Assembly: GCA_029582265.1 (NCBI GenBank)
Contig: CM055817.1
Span: 31,849,097-31,913,096, forward strand
DNA: 64,000 nucleotides
Origin: Zoroaster sp. YZ-2022
Lineage: Eukaryota; Echinodermata; Asteroidea; Forcipulatida; Zoroasteridae
Direction: 5' to 3'
A program made the position numbers and the translations under genes. Positions 12,476 through 22,330 of this stretch are shown here, one piece after another. Within the stretch, counting starts at the first letter, position 1; every line of letters begins with the position of its first letter. The notes under the pieces were generated by a model. That model was given only the letters and a program-made list of their open reading frames with translations. It was not told the DNA's origin and made no database searches.

Positions 12476-13321
12476 GTAAGTATTAATATAATAAATTACG
12501 TAAATCACGTAGTATCCAGTCACTGATTTCTTCTTTTAGTTACATTAACGTCTGACGGAGAAACAAACTAGAGTTATGGCTTATGTTGCATCCGCTATCA
12601 ATACTCAGATCAGATTACTTTAGAAGCCAGCAAGCTGCTCGAAGCAACATTGTTTTGAAACCTTGATGACAAAATTATAGTAGACATTAAATCTAGTTTA
12701 CACTTTTGGTAAAATATTTGTAAATTCATCCTAAATAATAATTAAGATGTATGTATAAAAACAACATGTAAATGTAATTGTGTCTCGATCATGAACAATT
12801 GTGGAAATGCATTCCATCCTGTTCGTAATCATTGTAACGTGTGAAGACAGACATGTCTTCAGATGACAGAAATTAAATTTGGAAATTATGTTATTACTTT
12901 TACCTAAACGATAGCACCCAAGACAGAAATATTTCAATTGATGTTTGATACCATCATCAACTTAACACAAAGTAAGTTTTCTGTTAAACTGTGATCATAT
13001 AATATTATTTTCGGATTACCAATAGTGTCTAATGGCGACATTATAAGTATTAGAATCACTGTATGACTGGTCTAGCCTTTATACAAGAAGTTCGCACGTA
13101 ATGCGGCCCATACACGATCAATTTTATTGGGCAATATTGTGCAATATTATTGATCGTCTACCTGCGATATTGATGAATTGCGCAATATATTGAAGATATC
13201 TAACCAGGTTTGATTTTTATTGACGTTTGCACAATACTATTGCCCCGTGTATTGTTACGGGCAATACTATTGTACAATAACCCTTTAGTCTGCATAGGGT
13301 CACCATACAGGTAACATCAAA

Positions 13322-13519
13322 ATGGCTTATAAACAGGAAGATAGACATTTTGTTCTTGAGTGGATCCAAGTATATCGTGAACTACCAGCACTGTGGAAGG
13401 TTAAAAGCAAAGAATGCAGTGACAGAAATAAAAATAATGAAGCTTATGAGACCTTACTTGCTAAATACAGCTGTCCAAAATGGATCCCCAGCAACAAGTT
13501 TTTGCCAATAAGGGAATAA
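13322..13519 (+). pseudogene. Harbinger MADF/Myb-like DNA-binding protein, truncated
   Basis: The 65-residue frame begins MAYKQEDRHF. It has the MADF pattern with a tryptophan-containing ELPALWKVKS segment followed by charged residues and [12 protein letters not shown]/Harbinger elements encode such a protein beside the transposase to help DNA binding and nuclear import. The frame ends early; a Ser/Thr/Gln-rich continuation lies in another frame at 13480-13746, so the gene looks frameshifted. Confidence 0.65.
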
Positions 13520-14159
13520 ATGACATTTTGTTTGAAGGTCAAATGGGAACTCTGCACCGTCATTCCATACAAATAAATGCCTCGGGCAGCAGAGCTACTA
13601 CATGTACTCCATACAGTTACACAAGTCAGGCATCGTCTTCTTCACAACCTGTGAACATTCAAAGTGCCTTTCCTAGCCAAGAGTTCAATGCTCCCAATCA
13701 AGCATCTTCTGCTATTGGTCATTATTTTGCCAGCTTTCGCCCATAGTAAATGAACAAAATGCCTGACAAAGAATTAATAACAACTGTCAGAAATAGTTGT
13801 GTTTTTTTTCTAATAAAATTATAGAAATTCAGAGCATTACATTATTTTGTTTTGGACAATAAAGCTACTCAATGTTAAAATATATTTATTTGGATTGAAC
13901 AATAAAACTATATTATAAGTAAACAAAAGTTTCTTTGTTTTGCGCATTAAAGCTATGCAAAGTCCAAATATATTCATTTGATTGGAACAATAAAACTATG
14001 TAAAGTCAAATGTATCTATTTTCAACATACACTGTGTTGAACAGGAAATAAGAATAAGTTATAAAAAATGTATTTTTCGTTTGTACTAAATAATTTAGTC
14101 CTGGTGTGTTCTTTATGGTTTCATGAGGTCATTCCATGTGTCATGCACAAGAGATAATA

Positions 14160-14597
14160 CTAACCTTTATGTAGTTCATTAAACAGAAGATTTATTGCCT
14201 CACAAGTTTCCATCACGATTTTGCCTATCGCTTGTGGTGATATGGCCGTGCTGAACTGCAGATCTTCAAATGTGTTTCCAGTTGCCAAGTATCGTAACGT
14301 TACTGACAAACGTTCACCTGCAGAAATGAGCTGACGCATAACAGTGTCCTGCTTTTCTATCATCGGAGTAACCATCCAGAGTAGTTCATCAAAATAATGT
14401 TTATCCATGCACAAGAAATTCAAGATAATCAAGTGGCCCATTTTCACGCAATTCCTGCAGAAGTCTTTGGTTGCTGAATAGATCTCTTCTTCGCAGCCAG
14501 TTCTTGGCCCATATTCTTCTGGATTTCTTTGTTTTTTAGGCCTTTCTAACCCCACAGCAAGCGCTAGTGCCAAACATGTATCGCTGTCAATATCCAT
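14160..14597 (-). pseudogene. Harbinger transposase, N-terminal part
   Basis: The 145-codon frame has the helix-turn-helix region that precedes the DDE domain in PIF/Harbinger transposases: an ERLSVTLRYLATG motif, then a FSTAISPQAIG helix and a conserved METCEAI segment. It ends just after NELHKG, where AAAG-GTTAGT resembles a splice donor. No catalytic aspartate-containing segment follows within the element, so it cannot encode an active transposase. Confidence 0.75.
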
Positions 14598-14839
14598 GAC
14601 CTACTCCGACAACGTCTTGGGGTTCAAATGACGGGTTCATTGCGCAATATAATTGAATCATGTGTGTCGGACAGATTTTTGGGCAATACTGATTTCAATA
14701 ATATTGATTCAATAAAATTGATCGTGTATGGGCCGCATTACATTGTGTGAACAACTATGTTATGTACAAACTAGAGGACTACCCGTTATTATTAATTTAC
14801 TGAGGAGTCATCCCTATTTAGTTTTTTTTCTAATTTAAG

Positions 14840-14911
14840 ATGGCTTGACAACATAAATATAAGTAAATTTGCACTAAGAATATTTGATGGTCTACACATA
14901 CTAATTATTTA
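14840..14911 (+). pseudogene. Decayed LRR exon, unit B2
   Basis: Same position and sequence as the decayed exon at 11500, with FALRIFDGLH still readable. The donor is TATAAAG instead of GTAAG. No in-frame stop is present; loss of the donor is the main lesion. Confidence 0.7.
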
Positions 14912-15745
14912 TAAAGTGCAAATAGGCAATAACTAGCAACAAAATAGGTTTGACTGAATCTTTTTTCACTACTTTATTTCTTAAAACGACACAACGTAAT
15001 GAGCAATGTATTTTCGCAGATCAGTCGTTTAATTTATACAAAAGTTATTATTCTCATCAAGTAATAGGGACATTTGTTTTATTATTAATTCCTCACACTG
15101 TCACACTTGTCATTGGTGTAAATCATGCTTTAAGTAGGACATATTTTCTCTGTTAGTTTGTTGCTTTATTAAAAAAAAAACCTTTTCGTTTTATCATCCA
15201 AGTTTTAATAAGTACCTGATTGGTAATTTAACGTTTGCTTTGTTTAACATGTTGATTGTCTATGTGTAACGATGGCTTGAACTTATTCGTCACTATGGAA
15301 TAAAATGTGGATGCCTATTCGTCACTTCAGCACACGCATAGCGTATAGGCCTATACTTTCTTATTCGTCGTTATGCTTATAGTAATGAGCAATGTATTTT
15401 CACAGATCAGTCGTTTAATTTATACAAATGTTATCATTCTTATCAAATAATAGGGACATTTGTTTTATTATTTTATTCCTCACACTGTCACACTTGTCAT
15501 TGGTGTGCAGTGTGTCTACAGACACTGTGTTTAAATGTTGATTCTCTGAAGTATTGTGTATCGAGATTCCGTTGTGATTATATTTCTATATAATTTATTG
15601 CAGGCACAATTATTTCTCATAGTTTAACGGATCCATCATATTTAACCAAGTATGCTTTCCGGAAAATCTACGAACATTGGTGAAAATAACCAAATCAACT
15701 TGAGTTAACGAGATGTTTTAACCCTTCTTTGTTTTATCATATTAG

Positions 15746-15817
15746 AGACCTCTCCAACAACCAAATCAGTGAAATTGCACCCACAACATTTTTTGGTGTA
15801 CAACGGCTCGAATACTT
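15746..15817 (+). CDS. LRR exon (unit B2) of LRR-GPCR gene
   Basis: A 72-bp phase-2 exon with intact AG and GTAAG signals. It encodes an LRR starting DLSNNQISEI, with FFGVQRL where the others have F-D-G-L. It lies downstream of the Harbinger within the same duplicated unit, which leaves the exon and both splice sites untouched. Confidence 0.88.
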
Positions 15818-16533
15818 GTAAGTATTAATATCATAAATTACAATCACGTAGTATCCAGTCACTGATTTCTTCTTTTAGTTGCATTAACGTCTGACGGCGA
15901 AACAAACTAGAGTTACGGCTTATGTTGCATCCGCTATCAATACTCAAATCAGATTACTTTAGAAGCCAGCAAGCTGCTCGAAGCAACATTGTTTTGAAAC
16001 CTTGATGACAAAATTATAGTAGACATTAAATCTAGTTTACAATTTTGGTAAACATTTGGTAAATTCGTCCTAAATAATAATTAAGATGTATGTATAAAAA
16101 GAACCTGTAAATGTAATTGTGTCTCGATCATGAAAAATTGTGGAAATGCATTCATCCTGTTCGTAATCATTGTAACGTGTGAAGAGAGACATGTCTTCAG
16201 ATGACATAAATTAAATTTGGAAATTATGTTATTACTTTTACCTAAACGATAGCACCCAAGACAGAAATATTACAATTGATGTTTGATACCATCATCAACT
16301 TAATACAAAGTAAGGTTTCTGTTAAACTGTGATCATTATTTTCGGATTACCAATAGTGTCTAATGGCGACATTTTAAGTATTAGAATCACAGTATGATTG
16401 GTCTAGCCTTTATACAAGACGTTTGCATGTTACATTGTGTGAACAACTATGTTATGTACAAACTAGAGGACTACCCGTTATTATTAATTTATTGAGCAGT
16501 CATCCCAACTTAGTTTTTTTTTTCTAATTTGAG

Positions 16534-16605
16534 ATGGCTTGACAACATAAATATAAGTAAATTTGCACTAAGAATATTTGATGGTCTACACATACTAATT
16601 CTTCA
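16534..16605 (+). pseudogene. Decayed LRR exon, unit B3
   Basis: Third copy of the decayed exon. It is LRR-like through FDGLHIL, then diverges so that the donor reads CATAAAC. The acceptor AG and pyrimidine tract survive. Confidence 0.65.
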
Positions 16606-17417
16606 TAAACTGCAAATAGGCAATAACTAGCAACAAAATAGGATTGACTGAATCTATTTTCATTACTTTATTTCTTAAAATGACATAACGTAATGAGCAG
16701 TGTATTTTCACAGATCAGTCGTTTAATTTATACAAAAGGTATTATTCTCATCAAGTAATAGGGACATTTGTTTTATTGTTTTATTCCTCACACTGTCACA
16801 CTTGTCATTGGTGTAAATCATGCTGTCGGACACATTTTCTCTGTTAGTTTTTTGCTTTATTAAAAAAAATTTTTTTTCGTATTATCATCCAAGTTTTAAT
16901 AAGTACCTGGTTGGTAATTTAACGTTTGCTTTGTTTAACATGTTGATTGTTTATGTGTAACGATTGCTTGAACTTATTCGTCACTATGGAATAAAAATGT
17001 GGTTGCCTATTTGTCACTTCAGCACACTCCGTATAGCGTATATAGGTCTATACTTCCTTATTCGTCATTATGCTTATAGTAATGAGCAATGTATTTTATC
17101 AGATCAGTCGTTTAATTTATACAAAGGTTATCATTCTTATCAAGTAATAGGGACATTTGTTTTATTATTTTATTCCTCACACTGTCACACTTGTCATTGG
17201 TGTGCAGTGTGTCAACAAACACTGTGTTTAAATGTTGATGCTATGAAGTATTGTGTATTGAGATTCCGTTATGATTATATTTCTATATAATTTATTGCAG
17301 GCACAATTATTTCTCATAGTTTAACGGATCCATCATATTTAACGAACATTGGTGAAAATAACCAAATCAACTTGAGTTAACTAGATGTTTTAACCCTTCT
17401 TTGTTTTATCATATTAG

Positions 17418-17489
17418 AGACCTCTCCAACAACCAAATCAGTGAAATTACACTCACAACATTTTATGGTCTACACCGGCTCGAATACTT
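17418..17489 (+). CDS. LRR exon (unit B3) of LRR-GPCR gene
   Basis: A 72-bp phase-2 exon with an AG acceptor and a GTAAGT donor. It encodes an LRR beginning DLSNNQISEI followed by FYGLHRL. Its closest relative in the window is the exon at 15746. Confidence 0.88.
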
Positions 17490-18149
17490 GTAAGTATGAA
17501 TATCATAAATTACAATCACGTAGTATCCAGTCACTGATTTCTTCTTTTAGTTGCATTAACGTCTGACGGCGAAACAAACTAGGGTTACGGCTTATGTTGC
17601 ATCCGCTATCAATACTCAGATCAGATTACTTTAGAAGCCAGCAAGCTGCTCGAAGCAACATTGTTTTGAAACCTTGATAACAAAATTATAGTAGACATTA
17701 AATCTAGTTTACACTTTTGATAAACATTTTGTAAATGTAATTGTGTCTCGATCATGAAAAATTGTGGAAATGCATTCATCCTGTTCGTAATCATTGTAAC
17801 GTGTGATGTCTGTCTTCGGATGACAGAAATTAAATTTGGAAAATTTGCTTTTACCTAAACGATAGCACCCAAGACAGAAATATTTCAATTGATGTTTGAT
17901 ACCATCATCAACTTAACACAAAGTAAGTTTTCTGTTAAACTGTGATCATATATATTATTTTCGGATTACCAATAGTGTCTAATGGCGACATTATAAGCAT
18001 TATAATCACTGTATGACTGGTCTAGCATTTATACAAGAAGTTCGCACGTTACATTGTGTGAACAACTATGTTATGTACAAACTAGAGGACTACCCGTTAT
18101 TATTAATGTATTGAGAAGTCATCCCTACTTAGTTTTGTTCTAATTTAAG

Positions 18150-18221
18150 ATGGCTTGACAACATAAATATAAGTAAATTTGCACTATGAATATTTGATGG
18201 TCTACACATACTAATTCTTCA
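18150..18221 (+). pseudogene. Decayed LRR exon, unit B4
   Basis: Fourth copy. Besides the lost donor (CATAAAC), one codon has become TGA within the LRR frame (cta-TGA-ata), so this copy is broken both in splicing and in coding. Confidence 0.65.
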
Positions 18222-18870
18222 TAAACTGCAAATAGGCAATAACTAGCAAAACAAATACTTAATCTATTTTCACTACTTTATTTCTAAAAATGACACAACG
18301 TAATGAGCAATGTATTTTCACAGATCAGTCGTTTAATTTCTACAAAAGTTATCATTCTTATCAAGTAATAGGGACATTTGTTTTATTATTATTCCTCACA
18401 CTGTCACACTTGTCATTGGTGTGCAGTGTGTCATTGGGGTGCAGTGTGCTCTTAAGTATTGTGTATCGAGATTCCGTTGTGATTATATTCTATATAATTT
18501 ATTGCAGGCACAATTCGTCGCATTTTTCTCATAGTGACGAATCGGAAAAAAAGGTGCGTTACGAGTAAATCATGCTTTAAGTCGGACACATTTTCGCTGT
18601 TAGTTTTTTGCTTTATTTAAAAAAAAAACATTTCGTTTTATCATCCAAGTGTTAATAAGTACCTGGTTGGTAATTTACTGTGTTTACTTTGTTTAAAATG
18701 TTGATTTTCTATGTGTAACGATGGCTTGAACTTTTTCGTCACTATGGAATAAAAAGTGGTTGCCTATTAGTCACTTCAGCGCACACATAGCGTATAGGCC
18801 TATACTTTCTTATTCGTCACTATGTAAAATACCCCAAAAAGTGCCGCCTGCGCCTATTCGCCACCCATGT

Positions 18871-19062
18871 TGTTGTGTTTACAAACGACTTGTAGCCAGT
18901 CTAGTTGCAAGTATGTCAAAGGTCATGTGCATGAAGGCCGCCGCCATGTTAAGTTGGTTAGATCGAGTCAACGTGAAAGTGCGACATTAAATTTGAGGAC
19001 TCCAATGATTTGTCCTAGTTAAAGTTATTTGTTTGTGTTAGCTAAAAGTGGAAGACACAACA
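18871..19062 (+). mobile_element. 5' LTR of a miniature LTR retroelement
   Basis: A 192-bp terminal repeat starting TGTTGTGT and ending ACACAACA. It is preceded by CATGT, which recurs after the 3' LTR as a 5-bp target duplication. It is directly followed by a primer-binding-site-like sequence. Confidence 0.88.
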
Positions 19063-19291
19063 TTGGCGACGAGGATGGGATGTGTTAAAGATATTTGGCC
19101 TATCATCCATGCACCACATTCAGTGTTTTCAGAGTAGTTTGTTCAGTCAAAAAAAAAAAAAATAAAAATAAAAAATAAAGTTAAATCTCAAATTGATGTG
19201 GTTTGTATACACAAACATTTTCCAGGCCATTTTCTTTTGTTTTCCCATTGATCACAGTAGTTGGCATCTTATCTTTAAAAAAAAGGAGGGA
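19063..19291 (+). mobile_element. Internal region of miniature LTR element (PBS to PPT)
   Basis: Only 229 bp lie between the LTRs. The left edge TTGGCGACGAGGATGGGA resembles the primer-binding site of Ty3/gypsy elements, and the right edge is a purine-rich tract (A run then GGAGGGA) typical of a polypurine tract. No gag or pol remains, so it could only move with enzymes supplied in trans (TRIM-like or internally deleted gypsy). Confidence 0.85.
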
Positions 19292-19462
19292 TGTTGTGTT
19301 TACAAACGACTTGTAGCCAGTCTAGTTGCAAGTATGTCAAAGGTCATGTTAAGTTGGTTAGATCGAGTCAACGTGAAAGTGCGACATTAAATTTGAGGAC
19401 TCCAATGATTTGTCCTAGTTAAAGTTATTTGTTTGTGTTAGCTAAAAGTGGAAGACACAACA
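19292..19462 (+). mobile_element. 3' LTR of a miniature LTR retroelement
   Basis: A 171-bp copy of the LTR at 18871, followed by the CATGT target duplication at 19463-19467. It lacks 21 bp that the 5' LTR has. The missing segment is bounded by a CATGT direct repeat within the LTR, which suggests slippage or unequal recombination. Confidence 0.88.
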
Positions 19463-19808
19463 CATGTGTTTGTACATGTTTGTATGTGTACATAGTACAT
19501 ACACTATAAGGCCAATATTACCAATAACTATCGACAAACGAATACACTGCCTAACGATGTAAATACCGATGTAAATACCTTAGATGCATGATTTTTTTTT
19601 GTCTTACATTGTAAAATAAGCTTAAAACGTTAGGTTTTCTACATATGCTGCTCAGTCTGTCCGTGGTTATAGAAAAATGCGACGAATTATTTCTCACAGT
19701 TTAACGGATCCCTCATATTTAACCAAGTATGCTTTCCGGAAAATCTACGAACATTGGTGAAAATAACCAAATCAGATGTTTTAACCCTTCTTTGTTTTAT
19801 CATATTAG

Positions 19809-19880
19809 AGACCTCTCCAACAACCAAATCAGTGAAATTGTACCAGGAACATTTGATGGTCTACGACGGCTCGGATACTT
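19809..19880 (+). CDS. LRR exon (unit B4) of LRR-GPCR gene
   Basis: The last 72-bp LRR exon before the 7TM exon, with AG and GTAAG splice signals. It encodes an LRR beginning DLSNNQISEI followed by FDGLRRL. Its phase-2 end joins in frame to the terminal exon at 20392. Confidence 0.9.
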
Positions 19881-20391
19881 GTAAGTGTTAATATCATAAA
19901 TTACAATCACGTAGTATCCAGTCACGGATTTAAGTTGCATTAACGTCTGACGGCGAAACAAACTAGAGTTATGGCTTATGTTGCATCCGCTATCAATACT
20001 CAGATCAGATTACTTTAGAAGCCAGCAAGCTGCTCGAAGCAACATTGTTTTGAAACCTTAATAACAGAATTATAGTAGACATTAAATCTAGTTTACAATT
20101 TTGGTAAAATGTTTGTAAATTCATCCTAAATAATAATTAAGATGTATGTATAAAAACAATCTGTAAATGTAATTGTGTCTCGATCATGAAAAATTGTGAA
20201 AATGCATTCATCCTGTTCGTAATTATTGTCTTTCTTCGGATGATAGAAATTAAATTTGCTATGGTATAGATTTCACTTCACTAAACATAGGACTGCCAAT
20301 GCTTAAAGTAAATCATATCGGCACATTTTCAATCATGCACATCAAGCTACGTAGGCTTAATATTTGTTTCTAACCTGTGCTTTTATTTTAG

Positions 20392-21514
20392 GAACGTCGA
20401 TACTTTCAGTTTCTGCTGTGAAGCTGTTTCGGCTATTGATGATTTTACCGATTCTGATTGCAAGACAACGATTAAACAGACATCATTAGACCGATGTGTC
20501 ACTCATCTGCTGAACGACGTACTGAGAGTGTTTATGTGGATACTTGGTTTTGCTGCCCTCATTGGCAATTCAGTGGTTATTGTCTGGAGGTGGAATCAAC
20601 GCGGAGAAACAGCTGAAAATAGGACGCACTCGTTTTTGGTGCTCAATTTAGCTGTATCCGACTTGATGATGGGTGTTTATATGTTAATCATTGCGATTGC
20701 AGATGTGCAATTTGGCAATAAATACGCTTTTGCAGCGCTGAGATGGCGGTCTGGTGCAGCTTGTAAAATTGCTGGGGTGTTCTCCGTGCTATCAAGTGAG
20801 GCGTCTGTTTTCTTCGTCACTGTTATCAGTGTCGAGTGTTTCCTCGGCATCGTGTTTCCTTACAGTTTAATCAAAATCCGGCAGAAGACGTCAAAAGTTA
20901 TCGTCTCCATTATATGGTCTGCGTCCGCATGTCTAAGTGTTCTTCCAACCATCACTGGTGGGTCTGATTCAACGGTATACGGATTATCTGATATGTGTAT
21001 AGGGCTTCCTCTGACTACAACAGGTCCCACAAGGTTTGGTACAGTTGAAACCAGCTCAGTAGTGGAGGAGAGCAGACCACTTTGGTTCTACTCTATTGTC
21101 TTGTTTGTTGGCGTTAACTTGTTGTCTTTCATGATCGTTCTTCTTTGTTACATTGCTATATTCGTGAGTATTAAAATGACATCCAAGACAGTTGCGGTGA
21201 CTGCTCACCGCAAACGGGAAATCAGGATGGCTATCAAAATGGCGGTCATAGTCGGCACGGACTTTGCGTGCTGGATGCCAATCATCATCTTGGGGATTCT
21301 CTCACAGACTGGAATGGTGAAGCTAAATGCTGACATGTATGCCTGGGTAGGCGTGTTTATCTTACCTATCAATTCATCTATTAACCCCTATCTTTATACA
21401 ATATACACGAAAGTGGCCGATAAGCGTGAAAAGGCCAAAGCCAACGGCAGTCAAAAACGCGTAAGGTTTACACTCATAAGAAGAAAAAGGAAACCTTACG
21501 CCGTGCAAATTTAA
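20392..21514 (+). CDS. Terminal exon of relaxin-receptor-like LRR-GPCR (hinge + 7TM)
   Basis: The exon opens after TTTTATTTTAG and its first base completes a Leu codon carried from the last LRR exon. About 40 hinge residues follow with the FCC motif and further cysteines typical of LGR/RXFP receptors, then seven hydrophobic helices. TM1 has GFAALIGN, TM2 LNLAVSDLMM, TM6 CWMPIII and TM7 NSSINPYLY (NPxxY). The ORF stops at 21514 after a short basic tail. The product would be a plasma-membrane receptor binding a peptide or glycoprotein ligand through the LRRs. At the DRY position the sequence is ECF, lacking the usual arginine. The 5' exons (signal peptide, any LDLa module) lie outside the window. 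The internal Met at 20528 is not the true start. Confidence 0.9.
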
Positions 21515-21844
21515 GGCTGCCTTACTCTGAACAGGTCTTTGAGACATCCCACCATCTCGTACATCATAGCATATCTAAATAGAGATTATTACATGGTGCT
21601 ACCGCAAATCTACTCTATTATACAAATTAGTTTGTATAATTAAAAAATAATATTAAATCACCTCAGACAAACATATTAAAAACAATGTTTCATACCAGCA
21701 TCAAGCTATTTTCAACTTAGCTTATATAAATGATAGTTTTCACTATTGTAGGAAACATTGCATTTGTTAAAGTGCTTTGTTGTGAGTAAATACTGTTTGT
21801 GGTGACACAATATAAAAACTATCTTTGAGTAGTAAGTAGTTCTG

Positions 21845-22330
21845 GAAAAAAACAGTTGGATACAACTTGACATTTCGATCAGTATGCTCTGATCGTCTTC
21901 AAGAGAATGGCGGACTGCGAAAGATGCTGCTTAAGTACTCTGATGGGGATCGTCGCGAAGACTTGGATGCTAGAGGATTAGTGCGTTGTTGCGTGCAGGC
22001 GGGAATTGGTGGAGCGATGATACTGAGAATGAGGGAGAGGAGTGCGCGCTCACTGAACTGAATCAGTTGATAATAAACACAGAGAAGGGAGGGGGTGACT
22101 TAGGATCTAGGTGTGGTGTTGACTTTGTATATAAAAGATCCTTCAGTCTGTAGGAGGGGTCGCCAAATGTTGCGACCCCTCATTTCTACTTCATTTCTAC
22201 CAAAATGAGGTAGAAGCCAATGTCTTGTGTCTATATTGCGTCTAGGATGCCATCTGTGATGGATTTGATGAGTTGAGCTGCCTGCCAGCCAATTTAGTGG
22301 CCCATGATGTGGGAGTGCTCGATAATGGCT
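21845..22330 (-). mobile_element. Retroelement 3' fragment carrying hammerhead-like motif
   Basis: On the minus strand this stretch ends with a GATCAGAGCATACTGATC hairpin followed by GAAA. The same motif recurs at 35500-35565 and 37150-37185. Upstream, a degraded frame resembles the end of a retroelement polyprotein. I suspect a Penelope-like element remnant, but no intact protein domain supports this. Confidence 0.35.

Larger units (their letters stand above)
13102..14737. mobile_element. Harbinger/PIF-type DNA transposon, deletion derivative
   Basis: The 1636-bp insert has matching terminal inverted repeats (left TGCGGCCCATACACGATC, right its complement ending at 14737). It is flanked by TAA on the left and TTA on the right. 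The uninterrupted sister units read CACG-TTA-CATTG, fitting the 3-bp TWA target of Harbinger elements, with one base changed. It carries a MADF/Myb-like protein on plus and the N-terminal part of a transposase on minus. The catalytic DDE region is absent. Confidence 0.85.
10997..20391 (+). repeat. Type-B tandem segmental duplications (4 units plus part)
   Basis: Units begin at about 10997, 12691, 16030, 17702 and 20086, each at ATCTAGTTTAC. The period is about 1.7 kb once the Harbinger (unit 2) and miniature LTR element (unit 4) are subtracted. Each full unit has, in order, a decayed LRR exon (11500, 14840, 16534, 18150) and an intact LRR exon (12404, 15746, 17418, 19809). The short reading frames repeated between copies (for example 11610-11816, 14950-15156) are intronic shadows. 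Confidence 0.85.
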
